From: Peronospora farinosa
Lineage: Eukaryota > Oomycota > Peronosporomycetes > Peronosporales > Peronosporaceae
Direction: 5' to 3'
NCBI GenBank assembly: GCA_947646735.1
Contig: CANTFK010000077.1
Coordinates: 1-64,000, forward strand
DNA length: 64,000 nt
The translations under genes and the position numbers were made by a program. This document shows positions 1 to 10,781 of this stretch, one piece after another (the first letter of the stretch is position 1; the number at the start of each line of letters is the position of its first letter). Under the pieces are notes generated by a model that saw nothing but the letters and a program-made list of their open reading frames with translations, did not search any database and was not told where the DNA came from.

Positions 1-392
1 TTCTTTATTGGATGACGTGTCATCCAAACATATGGGTATGATGTACTTCGTACGGCGATATCGGTTATTAAGCCATTACCGATATGGTACGGTATTTCGT
101 ACCGTATCGCGACACCCATATTTAATACCTCCTTAAAAGAAATATAATTATATAATGTATATAAGTGACGTAACGTTGTATCAACCGTCGTTACACCAAC
201 AGTCAGGCACGACAAAGTTACGCCTCTCTATGAAAGATTAAAGAAAAAGTTACAGGTAGTAGTTTGATACAGCGATGTGGATTTCACTGCAGACAAGGGA
301 TACAAAAAGTACTTACGGGTGGTCTAAGTACTGTCGATGACATGCCGGTGAGCTGGATGTGTTAAAAACAAGGTGTAGTTCTGCTTTCGACT
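1..392. other. Non-coding, palindrome-rich stretch
   Basis: No coding sequence is recognised. Two short inverted repeats are visible: GGATGAC/GTCATCC at 10-25 and TACGGTA/TACCGTA at 88-106. Together with the following copia fragment, this suggests transposon-derived or LTR-internal sequence, but I cannot define an element boundary. Confidence 0.4.
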
Positions 393-769
393 ATGAAATC
401 TAAATTTACGGCTGCATCGATTATGGCTCGAGAACTTTTGGGCTCTCGTAAACTACTTCAAGAATTACATTTGAAGATCGAAGAGCCGATGCCACTGCAA
501 GCGGATTATCAAGCGGCTTTGGAGCTGCCTGACGGCAAGAGGGTCTCGGCTTAGGCCAAACATACTGATGTGCGCATCAATTTTGTCGGTGATTTCATCA
601 AGCGTGGCATTATAAAGCCGGGATATGAGTATGCCAGCGAACATACTGACAAAGGCATTGGCTGCACCAATAATGGATGAATTGCGCCAGGTGATCGGTT
701 TGGACTAAATCGATTGAATGTAGAGCAAGGATCAAGTGTTGTGTTAAGTACAGTGTCGACGAGGAGGAG
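393..769 (+). pseudogene. Decayed Ty1/copia RNase H fragment with polypurine tract
   Basis: The + frame reads like the end of a copia polyprotein. It has a segment like ARELLG...LQELHLKIEEPM..QADYQAA (RNase H), one in-frame stop at about 552, then a segment like AKHTDVRINFVGDFIKRG (the usual conserved tail before the polyprotein ends). It closes near position 696 and is followed by a purine-rich tract GACGAGGAGGAG (758-769) and TGTTGG at 770, the expected polypurine tract and first bases of a 3' LTR. The rest of the element is absent to the left. It is non-functional. The copy at 5850-6064 has the same tail and tract, so the two are relatives. Confidence 0.75.
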
Positions 770-1149
770 TGTTGGTAGGCAAGCTTCAAGGTGATGGTTC
801 ATGAATGTGATACATATCGATTATGGTCATCGCACAAACATTCATAATATAATTTATCCTGTTATATAGACTTTAAACTAGCTAGGGGATACTGAAAGCA
901 ATATCACTCTCTTTTGCATCTGTGCTATTGTTGTTTAGTTGATCAACTTCTAACAATATCGCTAGGCAGTTTACCAATATCTCAACATTCCCAAAACCTC
1001 TGATTTCAAATTAAGCTTCAACATGTCTTTTTAAATTTCTTCGTACTATTATCTTTTATTGCTAAAATTACACCAAAATGAGAGTTTTACCAAAACCATA
1101 AGTAGGTTGTAAGTTCAAATGTCAGCATTCCCTTACTCTTCCATCGACC
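770..1149. other. Possible 3' LTR remnant and intergenic DNA
   Basis: Begins with TGTTGG directly after the copia polypurine tract, so at least its left part may be a decayed LTR. The right LTR end is not identifiable. The part next to 1149 is AT-rich and would hold the 3' UTR of the transporter gene on the - strand. Confidence 0.35.
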
Positions 1150-2625
1150 CTAGCTTTCGTGCTCGGCCGTGTAGTTATAGTACACGGTGTTTTGGAACTC
1201 CGGCGCGCAGAAGGGGAAGGCCGTGTCGTCGTCACTGTGAGCGAACAAATTCTTGCCTGACGTGTACGTCACGTAGCAGCCCAAACAGAAGCAGACCACA
1301 ACAACAATCAGCGCTGGAATTTTCTCCCAGACCGGTATGACGATCCACTTCTTTTTCAGCAAAAACACGATCGGTAAAACGATGGAATTTGCCGTGATAC
1401 ACGATGCCCCTGTGAAGTCGGCCAAGTCGTGGAAATGATCCTTTAAAAGCACAGATGCGATTACCAGTCCCGTGATCATGGCGAGTCGAAGTGCGATGTA
1501 CTTGATAGTGTTCGCACCGCTGTACTCGGTGGCCTCTGCCTCGAGGTCATTACAGTATATGTTCTCGCTATTGGTGACAGAAATAAAAGAGCGCTTGGAA
1601 ACACGAGACTCTTTGGCCGAGAGTTCAGTAGGGTCAGGAGTAGTAGCATCAGCATATGCATACAAATTGTTCTCGACGTCAAAGACGGCAGGCTTGTGCA
1701 TGCCAAGCACAATGCGCTCAGCAATGTAGAAGGCAGGGTTCAGAATAACCGAGAAGGCAATCGTAATGTGAAGCTGCATGAAGAGGTAGGCTAGGACGAC
1801 CATACCCCAATCTGATTTGAAACCGAGAGTGGTTAGTCCCGTTTCCGAGTCAGGGTAGATACTGAACAGGAGATTGCCCGAAATCTGGCAGCCAACTGCT
1901 GAGTACGCTGTGGTGGCAAGAATCAGGAAACAGCACGAGATGAATGACATCGTGACCCCCACTATCCGTGGCATGCGGGTGGGATCGCTGTGCTGACGCT
2001 GAAGTGACGGAATCACAATGCCGGCACCGTACGCAAGGGCCAAGTTGCCGAATGCACTAGTTATTTGCTTCAAGTTAAGGTCGGGCTTGGGAACAGTTGG
2101 GTGGTCACGCATGCCATACATCATGATGCCAACACCGATCACGTCCGTGATGATGGTACTCATACAACCGGCAAAAGCGGCGCCAGCTCCTTCATTCAGA
2201 GTCGGTACCAGACACACAGGTATGCACGAGAGTGCCATGAGGATAATCCACGTCGTCGTGCTGAAGGCGTCCGGAAAGAGACCATCCAGTAGCGTGCCAC
2301 CCAGCACTAGGAATACGCATGGTACCAGCAGACAGTTGCCCATCTGCGCGATGACCGAAAGGTAGCGACCCGGTTTACCCATGCACCACTCGCCAAGATC
2401 ACCGTAGGTTTTGACGGACGTTGGTGCGAGAAGCATGACACGACAGATGGCCACTGCACCGTACACATTGGCGAAGGCCATGAAGGCCATGGCTACGATT
2501 GCGATAGCAGGACCAGCGCGTGAGAAGTTGCCGGGCATACCAAGTGTTCCAATGCCATAGACGCAGCAGAAGAGGCTAAAAGCTGCCTTGGCGTCCTCTG
2601 CGGTGAAAAATGCTTTGCGCGGCAT
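1150..2625 (-). CDS. Amino acid/auxin permease (AAAP) family transporter
   Basis: 491-residue polytopic membrane protein of the AAAP (Aa_trans; SLC32/36/38-like) family, which moves amino acids across plasma or vacuolar membranes, usually with protons. The N-terminal FFTAEDAKAAFSLFCCVYGIGTLGMPGNF is the family's typical first helix, with an unwound GIGTLGMP segment. About eleven hydrophobic helices follow. A hydrophilic loop at residues 310-370 splits the last third, and the C-tail is short and acidic. The start chosen is the first ATG, MPRKAFF. It is a clear paralogue of the gene at 10782-12317, which shares FCCV.GIG.L.MP and the C-terminal AHSDDDT.FP.C type motif. The substrate cannot be read from sequence. 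No intron is needed. Confidence 0.9.
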   Translation of the reverse strand: MPRKAFFTAEDAKAAFSLFCCVYGIGTLGMPGNFSRAGPAIAIVAMAFMAFANVYGAVAICRVMLLAPTSVKTYGDLGEWCMGKPGRYLSVIAQMGNCLLVPCVFLVLGGTLLDGLFPDAFSTTTWIILMALSCIPVCLVPTLNEGAGAAFAGCMSTIITDVIGVGIMMYGMRDHPTVPKPDLNLKQITSAFGNLALAYGAGIVIPSLQRQHSDPTRMPRIVGVTMSFISCCFLILATTAYSAVGCQISGNLLFSIYPDSETGLTTLGFKSDWGMVVLAYLFMQLHITIAFSVILNPAFYIAERIVLGMHKPAVFDVENNLYAYADATTPDPTELSAKESRVSKRSFISVTNSENIYCNDLEAEATEYSGANTIKYIALRLAMITGLVIASVLLKDHFHDLADFTGASCITANSIVLPIVFLLKKKWIVIPVWEKIPALIVVVVCFCLGCYVTYTSGKNLFAHSDDDTAFPFCAPEFQNTVYYNYTAEHES

Positions 2626-4119
2626 GATGTGGGTAGTTGGTCAGTGGGCGGCCTTGAGTTGTGAAGGTGGTGGTTGGTGCTACTGCTACTGAAGTTGAGT
2701 AGAAGCTGGCAAATTTGAAAGTGCGGTTTAAGGTCTTTGCGGTGTCGTAGTCATTTTGATTAACTATAAAAAAGTAAAAACTGAAAATCAAATTGGCATC
2801 TACCAAGATAGCCAAAATAGAGTTGTAGTAGCTACCACGATGTTAACCTTTATCATTCAATTAAAGTAAAGGCAATGGCTAGTTAGTTGTAACCGTTTGC
2901 GTTTGCAATAAAAAGCATTATACTGCCGATCATTAGTAGCAGGTACGCAAATTGGACTGAAAATCGACCACCTTACAGCCTACACTTCTTCATATTCATA
3001 CACCACATATAGACAGGAGGGCCCCCCATGGTACGACGAGAACTTATAATGGGATGTAAGACAGTGGCAAGTTGAAGCTTTAATCTACTCAGATCGGGAC
3101 TAGTACCAGATAGTAGAAAGACAAAAAGATGGGATGTAGACTTCAAGTTCTGTGTGTAATACTGTGCAGTTGACCATTTTGGCACAACAGAAGGCTCACC
3201 TCCAGCAGTTACAGAGGTTTTCGACCTGTTGTCGGATTCGGTAGGCACGATAGGATAAGCGGATTATATACACGCTCAAACCAACTACAGAATGTTTTTT
3301 ATTCATACAGATGGATACCTATGAAGCAGCAGATCCGGGCGAGCTGCTGTACAGAAGAATCGGCGCAGCGACAGTGATTGAGAAGTGGTCATCCGATGTA
3401 GCGAACCGGATGTCATCTGGGGGGGTCTGTAGCCAGAGAACGGATGACTGCAACTTCATAGGAAACAAAAACTGTAATGCCGCTACGAGATAAAAGTTTT
3501 CCTCTCGTCAGCGACGTGCAGGCTTTTACAGGGCAGACGTAGCTGAAAAACTTGAGGCGTCAACAATAAATATCGTTGCCGGCGTATCTTAAGGAAGGTG
3601 CATATACATTATGTGTCTAGGAATTATGCACTGCATGAAAAACTTGGATCGCAAAAAATCTGAATGATTGTATGGCTTTTATAATCGATACTGGCATGCA
3701 GTCTGATGCTCGCCTAAAAAAGATAATGTTGTGTTCCATCTTGGAGATAGTTCAGAAACTTTTCAGTGTCTCTGTTTAAATATAATATCTTTGGCACATT
3801 CCGTTACATTGATGTTCAACATTGCACCCACGGCATGGTTATACAACCACATTCCAGCATGTACGCCTTGCTGATCTTTCTTGTTAGGCCATCACGCTAG
3901 CCTTGCTCCGGAAAGCGCATGATGACGCTGCAATTCCACACCGTTTTTTGCCACTTTCCCGACACGCTATTATCTGTCGAGACACGGGATGTGCAAGTTG
4001 TTCGTCTACCATCTTGATCCGTTATTTTTTTTGGCCAGATTGAACAAACGCACCGTCCCGCAAGCTATCACTCCTGGGATCAGGTGACGCTTCAGACGGC
4101 AAGATACCCTCATTTACCC
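2626..4119. other. Intergenic DNA, probably including decayed copia 5' part
   Basis: No gene is supported. 2626-2900 would be the promoter side of the transporter. From about 3300 to 4100 the + strand gives short open patches broken by stops, directly upstream of clear copia integrase remains, so this may be the gag/protease/integrase start of that element. The similarity is too weak to call. Confidence 0.35.
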
Positions 4120-6064
4120 ACCGCACCATCCCATTAAATGGGATGAGGTCGGCAGAAGTGGTGTGCACAGCGGCGCATCTCATCATTCGTGTCGCCAACA
4201 CGCAGGACACCTTATGATGTAGGTTAAGGGGAAGTCTTCGAGTGTGTTTGAATCACTCGAATACATTTGCATCGACAAGGAGAAGAAAACGAAGCTAAAC
4301 CCCAACAGCTTCAGATACATGCTTTATTAAGATACGTCACGAATGTCAAGCGTACCGCATATTTGATTTGGAAGCCTCTAAGGTCAGGGTGCCACGCTTT
4401 GTAAAGTTGGATGAGCGCGAGGCGATTAAACAACGCAAGGCCATTCACATGTCAAAGACATTGGTAGTAAACCTATGCCTTTACCTGTGGAGGCAACCCC
4501 TCGTGGAGAGATCTGTGAAAAGAGTCAAAAATGGCCGCCAGAAGTAGACATGGAAAGTGCGCAATTAGAACCGGTCAAGTCATGCCTGCAGACTATTCTG
4601 ATCTACCTGGATAATAGTAGGCAATATGTATTGCGATGCCGGCTATGTTCGAGGAAAACCAAATTGTGTTTTAGTCTTCAACGGCAAAGATGCTCCAATT
4701 AGGCGACTCTCTTACTTGAGGACAGAAGCAACGCTGAGAGAAGCGAAAGTCAAAAGATAATGAAGATTCGCCATCTCTAACACTTGCCAGGATCGATGAA
4801 GATGGCCTGATTGCTCAAGCAGTTTTCGCATACTCTGCAGTGAAGATGCTGCGCAGAGGTGCAAAGTCATGGATACTATAGTATTTTCCTATGAACGAAA
4901 CGGAATGGAGGATGTACGAGGAACCAAGAGCCAAATTATTGGTTGTAAACGGGTGTTTGCCAAAAGGCGCGACTAACTTGGTCGGGTGGTGTGCTACAAG
5001 ACACTGTTGCTTTCGAAAGGTTTTTAGTCGAAGTATGGTGTCCGACTCTTTCGAGTTATACTTATCGAAAGTTATTGTCCTTTCCATATGCGCGCCTACG
5101 AGGACCGGACGGAACAACTAAATGCCGACAACGCTTTTCTCAACAATAAGTTAATGGACCATATTCACATGGAAGTTCCTTTTGGCATCACGCTCAACGC
5201 TATGAGTGTCAGCTGGAACAGGCAATTTACGGTTTCAAGCAAGCGGGAAGCGCCTGGAACACGACTATTCATTATCGTATATTATTAGGAAATGGCTTCA
5301 GGAGCTGCGATGCAGGTCAGCACGCCTACGTCAAGTTTTCACAGTATGGTTCCGTGTACTATGTCTGTACGTCGATGATATGATTATTGTGATACAGGCG
5401 AACGACGAGATCGAAGAAGTCAAGGAAACGCTTAAGAATGCCTTCACGATAAAGGAACGGGGCATGGCGAATTTCACATTTTTTGCTCTACACGACAACA
5501 CGAATCATGAATTGTGTTCGTGGTGACGCAGCTATTAAGATTTATTCGAAAATCTAGGACAGCAGCACTAGTGAGCTTCTATTTGCGTACTAAGGTAACC
5601 GAAGACGACATGGGCATATGAGGAAGGAAATGGTGACCTTATGGTTCGAGCATGCAAGATAGCTGGGGTATTTTGTGTCGGGTATCGTGGTGATGATCGG
5701 AAATGCATCAGTTGTGTTCAAGCCCAAGTTATAGCGGTTGCACTCGGCTCGGAAACCGATGACATGCATTGATCTAGTGCGTTGAAGAAACGCTGTAATT
5801 ATGCGCAATGCTGACGGACATTGAAATTGATCAATAGACAGATCTAAGAGGACAATGAATGGCGACTGTGTGCAGGAACACCCCGCCCGGAACGAAGGAC
5901 GTGAACGTTCGATTTCGCTATATCCGAGAAGGCATCGAGCTCGTAACAGTCAAGGTTGGATACGTGGGTACTAAGCATCAGCTAGCCGACGTAGACGCTA
6001 ACGTTCTTACGCAAGGCGAGCAAAATCAAGACCAAGGGTACTTAACACTAACGACGAGTGGGAG
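4120..6064 (+). mobile_element. Decayed Ty1/copia retrotransposon (integrase C-part, RT, RNase H end)
   Basis: Pieces appear in copia order on +. A late integrase core segment starts near 4143 (like AAHLIIRVANTQDT). At about 4253-4310 comes the segment EYICIDKEKKTKLNPNSF, followed by KVRVPRFVKLDERE near 4380-4430. RT follows from about 4936, with GCKRVFAKRRD, then a QLNADNAFLNNKL segment (5112-5150) and the catalytic YVDDMIIV motif near 5367-5390. The RNase H end lies at 5892-6010, with KDVNVRFRYIREGIE and YVGTKHQLADV. Many stops and frame changes separate the blocks, so it is dead. A tract GACGAGTGGGAG precedes TGTTGG at 6065. Confidence 0.8.
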
Positions 6065-7614
6065 TGTTGGCCTTGTAACCGCCATCACGGGTAAGGGAAG
6101 GTTATTGACCTTTGGTTAACCTTTAGTGTCATCAGTGCTCTAGGACCACATAACTGACTTTAAGCGACCAACCAGGGGTGACAAGTGTAAGGGTAAGACG
6201 GACACATGAGTAGTTTTGTTAAAGGAAGAGCAAGCCCGACTACCGTCATTTGAGCCTGCTGCATTTGCCAGAGTTTAGCTTTGATCTTAAATTTCAATGA
6301 CGAGGGCTGTTTTCTTCTGGTTGAAAAAGCTCGCTTGGCTGCTTAAGCTCCGTCGACGTACACCTTTTAATGTCCTCAATCTCTTTAACATTAACGTCTA
6401 AGCGAGCAGTAGGTGGTGCTTTTTTAGTGTTGCTAAACGTTCAAATAGACGCGCAATCTCTACTAAGGTCGGTATAATAGTCGGCTCAGTTGAGGATTTC
6501 ACTACGTTGGCTTCTGCCAATTGAAAGGGAGCTAGAAGCCAAGCACTGATTCACATGCGCAGTGAGTGGATGGAGTTGTCGATGTTTCTGAAAAGCGGCA
6601 AAATGCGAGTGATTGCTCGACTAAAGTGGTGACAAGTTTATAGGATATTGCAAAAATTTCAAGGTTCTGTGACGGCTGGTGCAATTCCTACGGGACTACA
6701 CTTCAAGCCTCGTGCAACAGGATATTACAGAAGGGCAGTAGATTATATACTAAAAACTACAGTCTGGCGCTGCAAGCACAAGCATTGCCGCAGTCTCGGC
6801 AAATCGTAAGAGGTGTGGAAGCGGTCAGCTTTTGAATCAGTGTACGTTCTACAAACTGACATTATGTATGTCGGATGTGAGATGTTACAAATGACAGTGG
6901 ATGGTATGGAAGATGAGCCGGCGAAACTCTGTACGGGGCGGCACGCGGCTTTATTATTTGCTTTCGTCATTATATTACGATGCGCTCTCAATTCCGGGTA
7001 AGTAATTTGCTATTCGTAGTTGAAATACGGCGTTTTTTAGCACCTCATTAGCACCTCAACCAGTTTGCTTTCGTCAGAAGCAAACAATTCACGGAGTATG
7101 TCTATAATATAGGCTTGCGATCAAGAAAGTGTTGCAATAACACAACGCATTAAACCAATACGATTTTCCTTCCCAAGTAGCAGCGAGTGCCCTCTGAAAG
7201 CTTGTTAACGTGTTCTTCTGCCCGTAGGTTGTATGGTATACCCAGGTGAAGTTACACCACCTGAAGCTCTAGATCCAGGCAAGTCCAATCATTTCGTCAC
7301 ATTGGTCGATAAACAACATGATTCCTGAAGAGTTGCAGTTTATAAGCAGATTAAGCCATCATTGCATCTTGCGAACTAGCGTCTTGTTGCGCGATTCTAA
7401 CGCTATTCGACCTAAGCCATTTACTCGTCGATTCTCATTGCTTTTGGTCTACTTTTTACTTCATTTGCTGCAGACTAACGTGAGTTGCATCAAGCGTCGG
7501 TGATTTGAAGTTGCAGTGGCTTTTCAGATCTCCAATTCAAATTCAGGTACCTTCCCCCCTAAATTTAAGGACTATCAGTATAACCTTGAAAAATGCCCTA
7601 ACGTCCACCTACTT
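6065..7614. other. Possible copia 3' LTR, then non-coding DNA
   Basis: Starts with TGTTGGCC right after the copia polypurine tract and so is probably a decayed LTR at its left end. No gene is recognised. Small ORFs at 6813-7001 and 7318-7503 have no family resemblance or supporting context. The right part (about 7500-7614) lies immediately 3' of the HAD-like gene on -. Confidence 0.4.
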
Positions 7615-8385
7615 TTACATTGCAACCTCATGCAGCGTCGAAATGACTTCGCTTGCATTGATGTCAATGGGTGGCGGTCGTTGTTTCGTCCTCCACAATA
7701 ATTTGGCTTGAGCTCCGATATCCTTCGCCGCCTTGAAATCCTTCAACGGATGGTCCCCTACATGCAAAAATCTACTTGTAAATAATGGCTCCTCCTTTCT
7801 CTGCAACTGCTCGAACGTTGATTGAAAAATCGACGCGTGTGGTTTCATCTCGGGTTGCTCGAACGACGTCGTGACCACTTGGAAATAGTCTCGGAGTTGC
7901 AGTCCTACCAAAAGAGACTCCAACCTCTCATCGAAATTTGAGATGATACCCATTGGAACATGCAAGGCTCTGAGCCTCTCTAGTGTCGGATGCACGTCGT
8001 CGAACACCTTCCACGCTTCAGGACGCGCGAAATGCGCGTACAAATCACGCGCGAAGCGCTCGGCCTGCTCCTCGTTGTATGCAAGACAATCTGCCACTTT
8101 CGCGCGTTTCATTACATTCAGTACAAGTTGTCGCCACCACAAGAACGCGCTGGTAGCTTTGCTGTCTGACCCGAAGTTTGGATTGGAACGAGAAAGTAGA
8201 CTGAACTCGATCGGGAATTGCGACGTGATGGCAGCGGCTGCAGCGGCGTGGCGAGACGATGTGAATGACAGGCCTGACACCTCTTTCCAGAAATTCAGAT
8301 ACGTCTCTCCTGGAGGTTCAACAAGACGTAGCAACGTCCCAGTCGCGTCAAACGTCACGTAGCGCCATGCGCGACAAGAGCTCAT
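7615..8385 (-). CDS. HAD superfamily hydrolase, HDHD3/DREG-2-like
   Basis: 256 residues, the usual length for this subfamily IA HAD group. Motif I is YVTFDATGTLL near residue 9, motif II is GIISNFD near 150, the motif III lysine is in PEMKPHASIF, and motif IV is HVGDHPLKDFKAA near 215. HAD phosphatases normally carry DxD in motif I. Here the second Asp, the general acid/base, is Thr (D-A-T), as seen in some HDHD3-like proteins, so phosphatase activity is uncertain. The helical cap lies between motifs I and II. The start is the first ATG (MSSCRAWRYV), six residues before the core strand. Its substrate is unknown. Confidence 0.88.
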   Translation of the reverse strand: MSSCRAWRYVTFDATGTLLRLVEPPGETYLNFWKEVSGLSFTSSRHAAAAAAITSQFPIEFSLLSRSNPNFGSDSKATSAFLWWRQLVLNVMKRAKVADCLAYNEEQAERFARDLYAHFARPEAWKVFDDVHPTLERLRALHVPMGIISNFDERLESLLVGLQLRDYFQVVTTSFEQPEMKPHASIFQSTFEQLQRKEEPLFTSRFLHVGDHPLKDFKAAKDIGAQAKLLWRTKQRPPPIDINASEVISTLHEVAM

Positions 8386-9329
8386 ATTGATTCGTTCCGG
8401 AATGATTTGACCGACTCACCTAATATCAGATACACAAGAATTTGCCTAAAGTGCTTTTATCCGTTTATACACGTTATTAGTTAAGGCAGTAACTACTTTT
8501 GGCCGAATATACCAATATTACCAAACCATTTACAGAAATGCTTCTCAGTCAAGTGGAATCCTATCATGCACCAGAAGCTACTGCTTATAGGGGTGGGCGC
8601 TGCAATACCCGCTGAAAAGTGGCCATTTGGTGCAGCGTACCCTATCATGTCAGAATAATATGCGTTGATGAGCAATCTGACAAGCTCCCTCGACATGTCG
8701 ATAATAGCATTTTATGTCAATTGTCAAACATTCGATAGTCTGGAATTCCCTGTGCTGCTAGAAATATCATCCGAGTTGACTTTTCGAGAGCGGACGATGC
8801 AAGATCAACCCCCACAAATTTGGATTCGATCCCAGGTCGAAAAGTCGGCGTTCCTATCCTCTCAATCGCAATCGCTCGATTTACGCTAATGTTCATATCT
8901 CTGACTGCTATCTTCAATACAACATTCACTTATGAAAATCTTTATAACAAAATCAGGAATCTTCTGCTCTTCTTTGCCCGCGCGGTCGCGTGAAGATGGA
9001 TGTGGTATACTTAGGACCGTTGCCTTTGCTGCAACTATATCTCGAAAGGAAGCTGACCGGTTGTTGCATCTGAGATCGTCTCCGTTGCCAGTAGCACTAA
9101 TTGCTCTGATCGGTCTTGGTTGTAGCACTCTTCCCGTGAGGCTAAGTGTACGCTGTAGCAAGCTGCCATGTGCTCACCGTTTGAGCTCACCGAAGACGCT
9201 TTATCTGATGACCGTAAATTCTGCGTCCATAGATGTTAGCATTTCCTCCGAGAACATCACACATACTCACTACATTATCTCAAAATTGGACAACAACTTT
9301 GCAACAACTCAAGTGCAGCAATATATTAG
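8386..9329. other. Intergenic DNA without a recognised gene
   Basis: Several overlapping ORFs of 60-130 codons on both strands (for example 8932-9333 +) have no recognisable domain and no consistent codon bias. It lies between the promoter side of the HAD-like gene and the 3' end of the F-box gene. Confidence 0.4.
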
Positions 9330-10386
9330 TTAATAGAAATACGGATACGGTGGGTCGAAACAGAATGCAAACGGCATTTCGAGATCATCATCGCCAATCA
9401 GGTAAGGTCGACGAGATGATCGCAGTGACCATGAATCGTTGCTGAGTGGCACGAATGGAGGAGGCATCGGGAGGTGTAGAGGGGGTGTCGGTAGTCGTCT
9501 ACCACTCTGCCAGTGCCATTGTAACTGCCGGCGAGGCACATATCCGCAAAACCGGCGTTCACGAACACGTCGATTCCATGTATCCATTCCCTTCTCATAA
9601 TTCCAATGCGAGATATATTGGCCTTTTGAATTGTTACCAGATTGCTGCACGCGGTAGTCTATACAAGACACAAGTTCAGAAATGAAAGAAAACGTTTGTG
9701 ACTGCGTCCTGCTAGTAATTATAGCTAGTCGTACCACGCAGTAGTAGTTGATGCCACAGCTCGGTTGAGTCATTCAGTAAATGCAGATACTGCAGCCACA
9801 GCAAAATTAATGGTAAAATTCTACAACACACTGCAACAAAATATTGTTGTTTCGACACAACAATCATTATACCTTGCATGTCTGAGTGACTCGGCAGAAT
9901 TCGGAGACTGTCAAAAATCCTTCAACTCGCACAAGTAGCGACTCGGGGAGGCGACTTAGCTCCGCATCTGAAGGCACCACACTGGTTTTACCTATAAATT
10001 TGGGAAACAAATTACGCTGAAGTCTTGTAGACAACATTAGACAAAGAAAATTAGAAAATCTGTCAAGATTACAATTATATTGTGGCTCACCTCCAGCCAA
10101 GAATCTCCAGGTTGCATCGCCATTGATCAGTGTATACTACACGACCCTTTTCTTGTTGCGTTTGCAGCCGACGAGGTTTCACAAACTCGGAAACTCTATC
10201 AAAAAAATGAATGCCAAAACTGTCAAGATTTTCAGCTGAATAAAGCTTTTCCGGCGAACGCACTTGAGACTCAACCGGATGGTTTTGTCGATTGACACAA
10301 AGTATACAAACAGTTTGTTGGCCACCAGCAGTGCGCGTACGTGGACTTTTACGTCTCCTTCGCCCATTTGTGGCAATTGGTAGCAT
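9330..10386 (-). CDS. F-box protein, four exons (reconstructed)
   Basis: Exons on - : 10386-10091, 9981-9873, 9789-9735 and 9658-9330, giving 262 residues. Introns of 109, 83 and 76 bp have GTGAGC...CCAG, GTATAA...GCAG and GTACGA...TATAG ends, and all phases agree. Exon 2 encodes an F-box (AELSRLPESLLVRVEGFLTV...FCRVTQTCK), continued in exon 3 by the typical NDSTELWHQLLLRD, so the domain spans two introns. F-box proteins link substrates to SKP1-CUL1 ubiquitin ligases. The C-terminal half is basic, aromatic and proline-rich, ending ...FDPPYPYFY, with no known substrate domain. The start is uncertain: the ATG at 10386 gives an open frame, but a different frame begins at 10544 and could be an upstream exon. 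Confidence 0.72.
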
Positions 10387-10781
10387 TGAACCGGCAGCAG
10401 ATTAACGTCACCCGCGAAGCTTTCAAGAACGACGTCACAGGAACTTGTATCACTTTTGAGATCATGATTTACCCATTCGTGTTCCTTTAACAAAGTGTGC
10501 GTCATCCAGAGCAGCGCCCCAGCAGCAGACAAAACGGTACTCATAATTTAGAATCTGGTTATGTGAGACTTTCACGCAATAGAAAGGAATTTTGTACTGC
10601 AACATTGTAAATTTTGAAAATCGGTTAGTGTCTCAAATCAAAGGTCATTTAGAAACCTGCGTAATCGGATCTGAACTTTGTATTGTTTCTGCGGTATTAA
10701 ATTGTTAGGAGGAGACTAAATCCTGACCTGTATATAAAAACTATGATATTTCGACACAAATGAGTCGGCTTTGGTTTCGAC
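10387..10781. other. Intergenic region 5' of the F-box gene
   Basis: Contains a - strand open segment (10544 down to 10387) that reads plausibly (starts MSTVLSAAGALLW) but lies in another frame from F-box exon 1. I could not find a clean splice joining them. The rest is AT-rich and is 3' of the second transporter gene. Confidence 0.35.
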
